64,000 nt of DNA from Juglans regia. Its lineage: Eukaryota; Streptophyta; Magnoliopsida; Fagales; Juglandaceae. Position 1 is the first letter of the stretch. Each line of letters begins with the position of its first letter. Positions 10,261 to 21,561 of this stretch are shown here, piece after piece. The translations under genes were made by a program, and so were the position numbers. A model generated the notes under the pieces. That model ran no database searches. It saw only the letters and a list, made by a program, of their open reading frames with translations, and had not been told where the DNA came from. The DNA is taken from positions 25,370,270-25,434,269 of the forward strand of contig NC_049903.1 in NCBI RefSeq assembly GCF_001411555.2. The letters are read 5' to 3'.

Positions 10261-11610
10261 TGAGGTGTTGGAAAACATTGAAATTGGTTTGCATGGAAAA
10301 CAATGAAACAGAAACATGCATTCGTTTGACTTGAATCATAGTTACTAGATCCTTAATTTACATGTAATAAATCTTGAAATAATACAACCATATACCTCAC
10401 ATTCAAGATCTAACTTTATCTAAGCATCAAATATAACATGTTAGAGCAAACAATCCATAAACAAAATCATCAAACCTAATAGCCTCTAAATCCTGCTTAA
10501 AATCATATTCTTGCATGTTCGTCAACAATCCAGCAAAGCCCTAACTCATAAATATTCAAAAATCCGATATAAATATTTTGATCAAAGCTTTAAGAACAAT
10601 ATTTACAAAAGTAAATCCATAGAATGAAGATCCAAGGGCTAAAATCACAAACAAAACCAAACAAAACTCTTTGACCAATCAGTTCCTATCACTCCATAAA
10701 TCATGCAAAATATTTTTATAAAAACATAACATGATTTGAATTAAACTATAACTTGCATAAAAATCATGTGAGTACTTTATAGAATCAAGATCTATACAAC
10801 TTCCCATAACAGGAGAGAGAAAAAAAAAAAAAAAAGACAAAAATTTCAAGGTTCATCAACAAACATCCAAACTGAACCCTTCCACCATCAACACCAACTT
10901 TCATCAAACAAAGCTCCAAGAAAATTAAACCAATAATCTCCCAAGTAATCAAGACTCAATAATAAACGAAAATAGAGGAGATTTGAGCCAAGGAAAAAAG
11001 TTATAAAAGATGGAACAATGCAAACAAAGTTGGCAAGATTTGTTTTTCTCTATAGCTCTCTTGGTTTCTCTCTTGGAAATGGAAGGAAAAAAGTTAACCA
11101 AGTGTGGAGAAAATGGAAGTGGCCTGGGGAGTATAGGAGGGGGCTGACATGATGGTTAAGTGAATGACACTTGAGGTGAAGTTAACTTGTGAAAAGGAAG
11201 AAGAAAAAGCTGAAAGGGCTGCTGTTTTGTGCTGCTACCAAGTGCGTGAAATGGAGTGGCTTGTGGTTGTTTGTTTGACTTGCCATAAGTGGAACTATTT
11301 GGGGCTTAAATTGAGATGGAATGGCAACCAAGGCATGACCTTGAGAGTGGAGAACTTGTTGAGCAAGTTTTGGCTGGAACCGAATGGACTCCATTTGGGG
11401 TTTCATTGGAGTTTCGGTTAGGGTTTGATTCAAATATTATTTTGCTTGGTCAAATACAATTACCATGGTGTTAGAGAGTGGAACTAGTGTCTCGTTGGAT
11501 GGAATAGTGAATTGTATAAGAGATATGATGATAAGGTTCAATTCATACACCATCACTTACACACTTGTACTCTTATTAACAAGTGTCCAATGGCCTTCCA
11601 AGTGGATGAC
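10261..11610 (-). repeat. 5' part of a minus-strand long LTR
   Basis: No gene is supported. AT-rich and purine-rich sequence resembles in order and composition the right-hand parts of the minus-strand LTRs at 22594-26748 and 42000-46573 (for example the terminal TTAGGGTTTGA-like block at 11418 and the GTGTCCAA phrase at 11582, which recurs at 46079). A poly(A) tract sits at 10820-10835. Confidence 0.45.
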
Positions 11611-13763
11611 TGTGATGCCCCCAGCCCCCGCTTGGGATTGGACAGTGACTGAAGCGTCAAAACATGTAACTCAATGCTACATGCCCTGTACATGACAGTT
11701 AATATGCAATACAATTAACATGTTTCTAGCAGTATGCAATAATCGTAGCTAAAATAGTTCAAATCTAATAATATTTAGAGCAATTTCAAGCATGGTACCA
11801 TTTAAAACTAAAATCCCAAAATGAAACATAGTTGTTCGAATCTCCAAAATACAAGAGGGCTTAAAAAACATGACCTCAATTAACCATGTCTACAAATTTT
11901 CAAACTTTGATACTACATTCACCAAAACCTAATTCACTTTATCCATGTTGATGATTTTCTGCAAATCCTCAAATAACTTAAGCATTCACAAATACATCGG
12001 TCAGCTGCCTCTAATCTTTCTTCTATGGTTGGCTCTGCCAAGCGCTTGGGTCTCAATGGGCCCTCCTTAATGGTCAGGGGATCCTCCCTCTTCCGTTTCC
12101 CCATGTTCAATCTCAAGTCTTGTTATAACTTCTACCATTCTAGGTGGGGGAATAATAGTGGAAACTTTTATAGTGAGATTTAAAAAAATCTCAACAAGTT
12201 AACCAATAACACACAAACAGATAACATGAGCATGTAGAGGCAAACCATGAGGATGAATACATGGACATTTACTTGACTCGAAAACTCACCGCATGCACGT
12301 ACTTTTCATAAATCAGTGACGGTGTATTCCTATGACAAAAAAAATCATGTTTGACATTTTAGTAACATTTTCTTTTTCCATTTCACATTTTACACTTATA
12401 GCCATTTTAATCCTTATAACATATGGGTGGACACCTGTGATTCCCCCATCCTTGTAAATCCGGTGCATGGTGATCGTTATTCTCATGGCCAAAACTTCAT
12501 AAAAAGAAAACCCTAGCCTGCCATGTTCAAACAAGATGGAAACCTAATCACTCGTGTCTTTCACATGTTTCGGTGATATGGTGTTCTTTTACTCAAAGTC
12601 GAGCCTTCTTCACTCAAGAAAACCCTTCATGACCGTGTGTGCTAAAGAAGGTGATGGTGGTGGAAGTTTAGTGGTACTTACTGTGTGGCTATCCTCCAAT
12701 GTGACTCCTCACTCCTTTTTCTTCTCCGTGTGCCTGTAGTGTGCTTGGATAGAAGGAAGGTTGGGTGCATGTGAGCGTGTTTGGTTGGTGAGAAAGTGCT
12801 GGAAAAAGATGGTTTGCTCTTGCTTAAGGTAGGCATGTTTGAGAAAGAGTAGAAATGATGAACAAATATGAAAATCACTCAAATGACTGTTAGGAATCCT
12901 TTGGGGGGTGTAGGGAGCCAGCCCTTTAATGAGGCCCTTACATATCTCTCATTTTCCCAAACACTCCCTTTCTCTTATCATTATTTTTTGGCATAGGATA
13001 TCTAAACGTCCAAGTGCATGGGCACCATGTGGCACCTTGCTTCTCTTCTTGGCCGAAACCCCTTTCTTTCCCTCTTCATCATTTCCTTCATCTGGGAATG
13101 CCAAGAGTTCTTACATGTGGCATGTCCTTGAAACCCTAAATGGCCCTCCATATCCTTCTCTTGTGGTCTAGGTCCAATGAACCCATACTAGTGGCTAGGG
13201 GCGTGTAGGTCTTTATGGCCTAAACCCTAAGTGTGTGTCCTCAAACTCTTGGATTCTCAAGCTTGTGCATGGTTGCCATTTGGCAATGGTGTGTGTGTAT
13301 TCACCCTAGCCAAAATCCTCTTGCATTCATCTTACAAAGATTCTTCTTGACATCTTTAGGGTGGCATGTGGTTTCTTCCCAATGTCTCCTTCACCTTCCT
13401 CATCATTGCCTTCTTTTAGAAACTCAAACACTTAGAACATGCGTGACAAATGGCAAGGGAATTGCTTGGGTTTCATCATTGAGTGGGTAGATCTCCTTTG
13501 CCTCCTAGAGACATGAGTTTTCTGATTTTGTTTTGTCTTGCTAGCTTCTTCCACTTTTACGTCCAGGTTCAATGCATTCAAAAGGTAGGTTTGCATGTGA
13601 GCCATGTGGCGTTTGGCTGCAAAGGGCATGTGCCCTAAGTGTGCTGAGTTTTCCTTCTTCTTCCCTCATCTTGGATTCTTCTAGAAGGCGCCTAGCATGT
13701 GTTCCAAGTGGCAACATTGTGCTACCAAAGTGCTTCTTCCTAGGTCCCTAATGATGGGATTTT
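11611..13763 (-). repeat. Minus-strand long LTR of a deleted gypsy element
   Basis: The left end TGTGATGCCCCC (11611) is the reverse complement of the family's terminal motif. Bases 11613-11843 match 15622-15850, which is the other LTR of the same element. Stem-loops are at 12132-12192 and a class I ORF at 12104-11934. The stretch 12455-13015 recurs at 26908-27188 plus 30164-30450, where a later solo LTR splits it. The right end joins the protease remnant directly, with no polypurine tract seen. Confidence 0.6.
11934..12104 (-). CDS. LTR-encoded small ORF, class I, intact copy
   Basis: 56 codons from ATG at 12104: M-G-K-R-K-R-E-D, T-I-K-E, E-P-T-I-E-E-R-L-E-A-A-D-R, then a basic cysteine-containing tail. 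It is the only uninterrupted class I copy. It overlaps, in another frame, a 23-codon frame that starts M-V-E-V-I-T in the stem-loop at 12138. The alignment with 9209-9385 (opposite strand, 2.9 kb away) covers the E-R-L-E-A-A-D block and the N-terminal M-G-K. No known domain is recognised. Confidence 0.45.
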   Translation of the reverse strand: MGKRKREDPLTIKEGPLRPKRLAEPTIEERLEAADRCICECLSYLRICRKSSTWIK

Positions 13764-15602
13764 CTAGGGAAACCAATGGCCCTTTTCCTCCAAATGGTGC
13801 TTCCCCTCTTTGTCCAAACCCTCTATCACAAGTATTCCCTGTACTCCCTTTGGCTTCTCAGTTTTATCGATTGCGACCAAAAGGTCTGCTATTGCGCCTT
13901 CCATAATGCTTCTATTAACTTGGCAAGTTGTGGCCACCAATGGATCTAACTTAACTACTTCTCCTGTGTAACAAGTTCGATTTGCAGTGGGTGGGTTGAA
14001 CACCACCTCCCTCTTTCGGCAATCAATCTTTAGATAATGCCTAAACAACCAATCCATCATTATGATTATATTGGGTTCCATCAAATGGAAAATGATTAGG
14101 TCAGTTTTCAGCATTAGGCCTACAACTTCCAATGGGCAATCCTTAACTATACGAGTGCAACCCACTACTTTTCCATCCAGAATGGCTACTAGAACCTTTT
14201 GAGGCAAAGATTTTGTAGTCAATTCACATCAACATACAAAAGTAGAAGACACAATGGATCGAGATGCTCCAGTAAATAAGATAAATAAGATTATCCAATG
14301 GCCCAAGCAATACTAACTACATAGTCAAGGTAGAGTTTAGAAGATACCAGTAATTACTCTTGCATCAACCGCTTTATCAGCCTCCAAATCCACTTCTATT
14401 GGAGTGATGGCATAGACCTTAGCCTTCACGAACGTCTTAGGGTTACTCCTGGGTACTACTCCTTCACCAAGCATAGTGTAGGGACAAATCTCGGATTAGG
14501 TGGCATGTCTGATCACACCCAAAGCAAGCCCTGATGATCAAATGACACTCTCTGCAATGCCTTTGCCCACAACTTCGACAAGTTGGCGGCGTAACGGGTG
14601 CTAGGTTTCAAAACACTACTCCCTTCCCTTTATCCATCGTGGTGGGAACTCTCTTCTTCTCCATGTTTCCTCTGGGTAAGTAGTGCATCGCCCTTTTTCT
14701 TTCGGTGTTGATCTGAGTGATAAAATTATGTTGCTCTGCCTCAGCTATCGTAGCTACATTAACTAGTTCTTGAAAATTTTCAATCCCCAAACAAGCAACT
14801 TGGTTACGAATTTATGGCTAGAGACCTCCTTGAAACTTCAACGTCTACATCTTTTCGATTTCTATTATATGCGGGGTGAATCTCCCCAACTCCATAAAGC
14901 ATGCCGCATGTTGTTCTACTGTCTAATTGCCTTGCATCAAATTGGTAAACTCTAGAGCTTTCTGTTGCTTAGTCGACTCCAGGAAGAATTGATTGTCAAA
15001 TTATTCCTTAAACCTCTCAAAGGTAACAGAGACTATGTTTTCGAGCTCCCGTATAAGTAGTTGCCTCTGTGTTGCACCATATGTCGGCTTCATCTTGGAG
15101 TAAGTGCCCGGCGTACTGGACCTTTTGCTCTTCCATACATCAAATGATGTCAAAGGTCCTTTCTAGGTCTGTGAGCCATGTATTTGCCCTTAGTGCCCCT
15201 TCAGCACCCATAAAGTTCGGGTACCAATATATTACAATTTTTTTCAACGGGCAACCACGTTTCTATCCTCTGGGTGGCTACTTCTATCATTTGATAGATG
15301 GCTTCCACTATAGCCTATCCTCCTTCCAACAAAGGGTTCCTTTCCTCTCGTTCCCTCAATCTAGAGAAACTTCATTACATCTTCCACCCATCATGAGCTT
15401 TCTTCTTCCTGAAATGTACAAAGCTTATGCTTATCTGTTCAGTTCGTATTGGGGGACCATCCATTAGGTTGTCCTTGGCTCATAACATGTGTCCTTTCAC
15501 CCCCTACTCTATCAAGATTCAAGCCCATTAACTAAAAATACAAGCCTAGCTTTTGGTACCATGTTCCCTAGGACATTTGTGGGTTTACCCAAAGACGTAA
15601 TT
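13764..15602 (-). pseudogene. gag-protease remnant of a gypsy element without pol
   Basis: Reading leftwards: gag blocks at about 15430-15100 (F-M-G-A-E, then W-L-T-D-L-E-R-T-F-D-I, then K-V-Q-Y-A-G-H-L-L-Q-D-E-A-D), a gag C-terminal piece at 14790-14608 (zinc-knuckle region decayed), and a retropepsin-like region at 14222-13764 with M-D-W-L-F-R-H-Y ... I-D-C-R-K-R-E-V-V-F. Stops and frameshifts are frequent. Reverse transcriptase, RNase H and integrase are absent; the protease runs straight into LTR sequence. Confidence 0.7.
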
Positions 15603-15614
15603 GCTCTGATACCA
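15603..15614 (-). other. Primer-binding site, minus strand
   Basis: GCTCTGATACCA is the exact reverse complement of TGGTATCAGAGC and lies 5 bases from the LTR end at 15620. It orients the 11611-15850 element to the minus strand. Confidence 0.8.
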
Positions 15615-15619
15615 CCTTT

Positions 15620-15850
15620 TGTGATGCCCCCAATCCCCACTTGAGATTGAATGGTGACTGAAGCGTAAGACATATAAATCAAGGCAACATACTCCTGTAC
15701 ATGACAATTAATATGCAATGTACCTAACATGTTTATAGCAGTGTGCAATAATCATAGTGAAAATAGTTCAAATCTAATCAATATCTAGAGCAGTTTAAAG
15801 CATGGTACCATTTAAAACTAAAATCCCAAAATGAAACATAATTGTTCAAG
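15620..15850 (-). repeat. 3' end of the minus-strand 5' LTR, truncated
   Basis: It starts TGTGATGCCCCC and matches 11611-11843 for about 230 bases, then switches abruptly at about 15850 to plus-strand LTR sequence. The rest of this LTR has been lost, probably by insertion or recombination with the neighbouring plus-strand element. Confidence 0.65.
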
Positions 15851-17472
15851 GGAAGATCTCATCTAGCATTTTTGGATTTAGGGTTTTCTCACACAACCAC
15901 TTATTCTCACTCTAGAAACTAGAGTTTTCTCTTCTTAGAAGATGGAACTCGAAATGTTGTTGGTGTTTGGAACACATGAACACGTGATCTAGGGTTACAC
16001 AAGTTCAGTTTTTGACTCAAAGGAAAAACTAGGGTTTGTAATCTTCAATGGTTTCGACCCTAGGGTTTTTAGCATAAGGAAAGGATTTTGAAAATGTCAC
16101 TTTTGTAAACTTCCAACCTATCTTTGATATTATTTGTATATTTATGTGAGCTTTTATTCGATTATTTGCTTGAATTTTGGTATGATTGATTGTTGACTAT
16201 GGCTATTATTTCATGCTTATTAATCGGCTTATGTGATGCTATGAATATTTGTATGAAATTATGAATCGAAGCATGATATTTCATGATGAAGTATTAGGCC
16301 CTTGTGATTAGTGTATGAAGTTGTTTAAATCTAGTGTTTTTATGATACAAGTTTTGGCTATGGCATGAAAATGAAGAGATGCAATGTCTTGTGAAGTATT
16401 ATTGAGCTAAGTTTTCTATTATAATGCATGTTAGTTTCGATTTTGCCATGTTTATTCATTTGCATCTTTGTTTGGACATAAAGATTAAATGGAAACATGA
16501 TGTTATGAGTTTGAATGAATAAAATGCATGTTTTGGAGGGTCTAGATGAATCGGCCAAGACCATATGTTTGGTGATAAAATTCTGTTTTGATGTTTTAAC
16601 GTAAGAATCAAATATGTTTGCATGAAATGAACTTTGTTTATATGTTCTAATGTTTTCAAGCTATGACATGAGATGCATGCTATGGAATTGAGCTATGTTA
16701 TTTGGCTTCACATGTTGCATGAATAAGAGTTATGAGTTGTCATGAGTCCATGTTACATGTCTCATGCATTTGGGTCCATGCTTTTAAAAGAAAGAGTTAA
16801 TGATGTTTTATAACAATCCCAAATGCTAGGATGGGAAAATACCCTAGTGGAACTCCCAATCCACTTTGGAGTGTATAAAGTCGAGTGAAAACCCTTGGGT
16901 CGACGGACCTCGAATGGTTCCTATGAAAGGATACTGAAGCGAGTTGCACCTAAAGCTAGTGGGTGCAGATTACGGTGAAGGAAAAATATACAAACTGCCG
17001 TAAAGAATATGTTTATGTTTATGACGTAGTCACCTCGATCAAGTGAATCGTTGGTTGATGCAGTAACTAGCGAGAAACACACGGTGCTTAGGGGAGCCGT
17101 GAGGTATCCACATATGTGAATGATATGATATGAATAAGACATTTGAGCTCTATGACATGAAATGAAATGATATGATATAATATGTTATGCCATGATATAC
17201 TATGATATGAATAAAAGGATAAAGAATGATGAGACTAGTTCTTAATATATGAATTGGCATGATATGTTATGGTATGAAGAAGAACTCGAGCTCAAATGAT
17301 ATGAACACATGATAAGAGCTTAAAAGATGAAAAAGGTTATTTTTATGAGAAAATTCCATGATGCACAAGTCAAATTTTTATGTCATGTGTACATGTCCAT
17401 GCATTTGTTTGTGTTTACTTTAATACACTTATGATATATGGGGTATGTTGTTTGTTTATTTGCTAATTTCCA

Positions 17473-17498
17473 CTACCATTCCCCATCCGGAATGGTAG
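17473..17498 (+). promoter_or_regulatory. Perfect 10-bp LTR stem-loop
   Basis: CTACCATTCC (17473-17482) and GGAATGGTAG (17489-17498) are exact inverted repeats around a six-base loop. The ATG in the right arm (17492) opens M-V-E-V-V-T-G-T-P-N-S and stops. This is the cleanest copy of the second stem-loop; the first stem-loop and the upstream GGTAG arm are missing here. Confidence 0.7.
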
Positions 17499-17550
17499 AA
17501 GTTGTAACAGGTACCCCCAATTCCTGAGAACCATAAACTTAGACGGTTCT

Positions 17551-17751
17551 GTGGTAGAGGATGAATATATTGTACAGGCTCGTTACAATTGTACTACAGA
17601 CACTTTCAAACACACGACTTCATTTCTCAAGGAAATTCTAGCTAGTATTAGTGAGACCGAGATCTATGCTACGATCTACCAACCATCCAAGAATTTGAAA
17701 TTTTGGTGGAACATGGACCGGTTGTCTACTTTTCTTGAGCGAGCCTCATAG
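17551..17751 (+). CDS. LTR-encoded small ORF, class II (5' LTR copy)
   Basis: 66 codons, M-V-E-D-E-Y-I-V-Q-A-R-Y ... S-E-T-E-I ... N-L-K-F-W-W-N-M-D-R-L-S. Its partner in the 3' LTR (21615-21896) is longer because it retains the upstream ATG (here ATA at 17533-17535) and lacks the TAG that ends this copy. The two LTR copies differ at scattered sites but keep the frame throughout. Function unknown. Confidence 0.45.
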   Translation: MVEDEYIVQARYNCTTDTFKHTTSFLKEILASISETEIYATIYQPSKNLKFWWNMDRLSTFLERAS

Positions 17752-18248
17752 GCCTCGACTGTTGCTAAAGCAACAATAGAAGATTTATGACTGTTATCAC
17801 TCGAGGCTAAGCAATCCCATGGGGTTTTTTGGTGTCTGAATCCTAATGGGACATTAGCAATGAAGAGATCAGGAATTTAAGATTTTTGTGGTGGTTACTT
17901 TTGAGGACCAATGTTTTGATGGATCCCTTGTTTTGGGAATGGTTCAAAATACTCTATCATATTTTGGAAGTTCTTTTGGAAAATACAAACTTATTTCGAA
18001 GTGCTCATGCTATATAAAAGCTTTGGGGTATTTGCGCTTGCTGGTACCATGTGTCTTTATTTTGCCACCGTGCATATGTTAAATAGAAAAAGGAATTTTT
18101 CCGATGTGATTTTTATTGCATACTGCTAGATGTTAGATGCATTGCGTCTTAATTGTCATGTACGAGGGGTATGTATTCTTGTGTTAAATGTCCCGATGCA
18201 TTCAGTCACCGTCAAATCCCATGCTGGGGCTGGGGGCATCTCAGGCAG

Positions 18249-18260
18249 TAGTATCAGAAC
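18249..18260 (+). other. Degenerate primer-binding site
   Basis: TAGTATCAGAAC differs from TGGTATCAGAGC at two positions, both G-to-A changes. It lies 5 bases after the LTR end. Confidence 0.65.
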
Positions 18261-18994
18261 AATTACGTCTCTGGGTAAACCCACAAGTTGTCCTAGGGAA
18301 ATTCATGGTCCCAAAGCTAGGCTTCAATCTTGTAGTTATAGGCTTTGATCTTATAGCTATAGGCTTGAATCTTGGAAGAGTCGGATTGAGAAGCGGTGGT
18401 GGTGCAATTGGCTAGCACATAGGTCTCATAGCTTCTGAGTGATCGTGTAGAAGATGTGGATGAAGGCATAGTGGAGAATGCCGACTCGCAATGGGAGCTT
18501 GTTTCAGATGCGGTTATACTGGTCACATGATCTGAGAATGTGTGTAGAAAACACTCGGAGGAACAGTCACTCCCGGAGGCAAGGTGAAAACCTCGTGAAA
18601 GCCAAAGTCTATCCAATCACACTAGGAAAGATGGATCTGGAAACAAACGAAGCGGCGGATGCCTGAGTAATTACTAGTAACATTTCCAAACCCTATCTTG
18701 ATTAGTAGATGGTATGGCTAGGAGATTTGAGTAATCGTAGTTGTTTCTTTTAGGTAAGGTTAGATTGATGCAACACGTGACGTATGCTTTGTGTGGTTCT
18801 GGAGTGTCATGGTCTTTTGTGTCCTACGATTGTGTTCGAAGGTGTAGGCTATGTATAAAACCACTGTTTCATAAATTTCTTATAGCAATACCTGAGGGGA
18901 AGACAGTTGGATGTACCCGTATGGTAAAGGATTGTCAATTGGAAGTTGCGGGTTTAACCCTAACCACTGACGTAATTATTTTCCATCTAATGGG
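18261..18994 (+). pseudogene. Deleted gag and protease remnant
   Basis: Only about 730 bases separate the primer-binding site from reverse transcriptase, so most of gag is gone. A zinc-knuckle trace (C-F/R-x-C-G-Y-T-G-H-M-I-R-E-C like, off frame near 18500-18545) precedes retropepsin-like sequence at 18741-18998 with the P-E-G-K-T-V-G-C-T-R-M-V-K-D-C block, which also occurs in the minus-strand element near 14170-14110. The catalytic-core region of the protease is not intact. Confidence 0.6.
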
Positions 18995-20344
18995 TTGAGG
19001 TTTTTTTCTGATGATCTACTAGGATTACCCCAGGATCGTGAAACTGAGTTCACTATTGAGCTAGAACCAGCTATGGTCCTGGTACATAATGCACCATACC
19101 CAATGGCCCTGATAGAGTTAAAGGAATTGAAGGTGCAGATAGAGGAGCTTCTGGAAAAGGGATTCATACACCCTAGTTTGTCTCATTGGGGAGCGCCTGT
19201 TTTGTTTGTAAAAAAGAAGGATGGTACTTTAAGGATGTGTATCAATTATCGAGACCTGAACAAGGTAACCATCAAGAATAAGTATATGTTACCACGTATA
19301 GATGACTTGTTAGATCAGTTTCAAGGAGCGTCTATGTCTTTGAAAATAGATTTGAGATCAGGATATCATCTACTTAAGATCAAAAACAAAGATATACCTA
19401 AAACTGCTTTTCAAACTCAGTATGGGCATTTTGAGTTTTTGATAATGTCTTTTGGTTTGACCAATGCACCAGCAACATTTATGGAACTAATGAATCGAAT
19501 TTCCAGGCAGTATCTGGACTGTTTCGTGGTAGTTGTCATAGATGACATATTGGTGTATTCTCGTAATGATGAGGAGCACAAAGAACCTTTAAGGATTGCG
19601 TTGGAAACAAACTCTACAAGGGCATTGACTTTATGCTAAGCTCAGTAAGTGTGAATTTTTGCTACAAGAAGTTTAGTTTTTGGGACACGTTATTTCTAGT
19701 AAAGGAGTTACGGTGGACCCAGCTAAGATAGAGGTAGTGACAGAATGGCAAAGGTCGACTAATGCCCAAAAAATACATAGTTTCCTTGGTTTAGTAGGAT
19801 ACTACAGGAGGTTTGTAGAAGAATTATCTAAACTCTCTAGTTCCTTGACGGCATTAACTAAGAAGAATGCCAAGTATGTGCGGAGGAAAGAGTGTGAGAA
19901 GAGCTTTCAGGAACTCAAAAGGAGGTTGACCACAACACCGGTTTTGACTTTACCTGATCCTCATAAGCCCTACGTGGTGTATAGTGATGATTCTAAGATG
20001 GGTTTAGGATGTGTTCTGATGCAAGAGGGACAAGTAGCGCTTATGCTTCACGATAGCTCAAGAATCACGAGTAGAATTATCTTATTCATGACTTAGAATT
20101 AGCGGCAGTGGTTTTCACATTGAAGATCTAGAGACACTATATGTATGGAGAAAAATGTGAGGTGTTTACAGATCATAAGAGTCTCAAGTATTTGTTCAGT
20201 CAGAAGAACCTGAATATGAGACAAAGAAGATGGATTGAGACGATAAGTGATTTTCAATGTGAGACTAAGTATGAGTGCAAGAAATTACAGATGCCCTTAG
20301 TCGTAAAGCCCAGGCTGAATCACTATCGTCATTGGTGGAAATGA
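18995..20344 (+). pseudogene. Reverse transcriptase and RNase H, Ty3/gypsy chromovirus type
   Basis: The longest single frame (18995-19639) shows the palm blocks [37 protein letters not shown] and V-I-D-D-I-L-V-Y-S, whose two catalytic aspartates are at 19541-19546. After a frameshift, 19680-20096 carries the connection region (G-H-V-I-S, F-L-G-L-V-G-Y-Y-R-R-F) and the start of RNase H, and 20141-20344 the T-D-H-K-S-L-K-Y-L block. At least three frameshifts or stops break it. Reverse transcription is its family role; this copy cannot make the full protein. Confidence 0.85.
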
Positions 20345-21540
20345 GGAGTTTGTTGTTTGGAAATCTGCCAAGGGATGTTGTCCGGGTAGTAGTGCAAGAA
20401 ATTGTCTCGTTAACCAAGGAGGAAATTCGAGAAGGACAATGTAAGGATGACAAACTTGAAGGCTTACGGTGAAGAATTTCTGAAGGCAAGGATCACAACA
20501 CTTTGTTGTTGGGGGGAATGGAATGATGTATTTCAAGGGTAGGAAGGTAATTCCTAGTGCCCAGGAATTAAAGGGGACGCTTTTTAGGGAAGCTCATTGC
20601 ACCCCTTATATAGCTCACCCTGGCAGCACTAAGATGTATTGAAATCTGAAAGAAAGATTTTGGTGGGAATGAAACAAGAAAGACATAGCAGAATTCATGG
20701 CCAAATGTTCAGTATGCCAATTAGTAAAAGCATAACATCAAAGGCCAGCAGGAGAGTTGCAGCCACTACCAATTCCCAAATGGAAATGGGAAGATGTGTC
20801 GATGGACTTTGTGATAGGTTTGCCAAGGACGTCGACAAGAAAAAATTCAATTTGGGTTGTAGTTGATAGACTGACAAAGAGTGCACATTTTTTACCCATA
20901 ACCAACACGGATTCTATGGAAAAGTTCTCACAAATTTATTGTCAAGGAAGTGATGCCAAAGTCTATAGTTTCAGACAGGGATACAAGATTCACTTCGCGT
21001 TTCTGGCAGAGTCTACATAAGATGTTGGGCACAAATTTAAAGTTCTATAGTGCATATCATCCATAGACAGACGGACAAACGGAACAAACTATTCAGATAT
21101 TGGAAGATATGTTGTGGGCATGTGTAGTGGAACTAAGTGGAGATTGGGAAAGTCATTTACCTATGATAGAGTTCGCCTACAACAATAGTTTCCAAGCTAC
21201 AATAAAGATGGCACCTTATGAAGCGCTATATAGAAGAAAGTGTAGATCACCGTTGTATTGGGATGAAATAGGAGAAAAGAAAGTGCTAGGACCTGAATAT
21301 TTGCAAGAAGTGTGGAAGCAAGTAGCAGTGATTCAAGAAAGAATGAAAGTGGCCCAAAGTTGACAGAAAAGTTATGCTGACAGACGACACAAAAATTTAG
21401 AGTTTTCTGTAGGTGACTGGGTGTATGTGAAAATTTCACCCATGAAAGGAGTGGTGTAGTTTGGAAAAAAGGGGAAGTTAAGCCCCAGACATATTGGACC
21501 TTAAAGAAGTTGGTGGGGTAGCTTATCGATTAAGCTACCG
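20345..21540 (+). pseudogene. Integrase remnant, C-terminus deleted
   Basis: The zinc-binding region (A-H-P-G-S-T-K-M at 20610-20640 and K-C-S-V-C-Q-L near 20705) is followed by the core with M-D-F-V-I-G-L-P (20802) and the W-E-S-H-L-P-M-I-E-F-A-Y-N-N-S block (21145-21190). Then R-R-K-C-R-S and a G-D-W-V-Y-V-K segment near 21410. Stops and frameshifts are frequent. No chromodomain, polypurine tract or LTR start follows; the sequence jumps into the middle of the LTR at about 21553-21575. Confidence 0.8.
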
Positions 21541-21561
21541 CACCAATCTGGGGTAGAAGTT

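Larger units (their letters stand above)
15851..18243 (+). repeat. 5' LTR of the plus-strand chromovirus-like element
   Basis: It ends GGGGGCATCTCA at 18243 with a degenerate primer-binding site 5 bases on. Bases 17490-18243 match 21572-22324, the truncated 3' LTR. Upstream there are simple ATGATATG-rich runs (17140-17300) and the conserved block with CTAGTGGGTG at 16957. The left boundary is a junction with minus-strand LTR and not a defined TG end. Confidence 0.6.
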
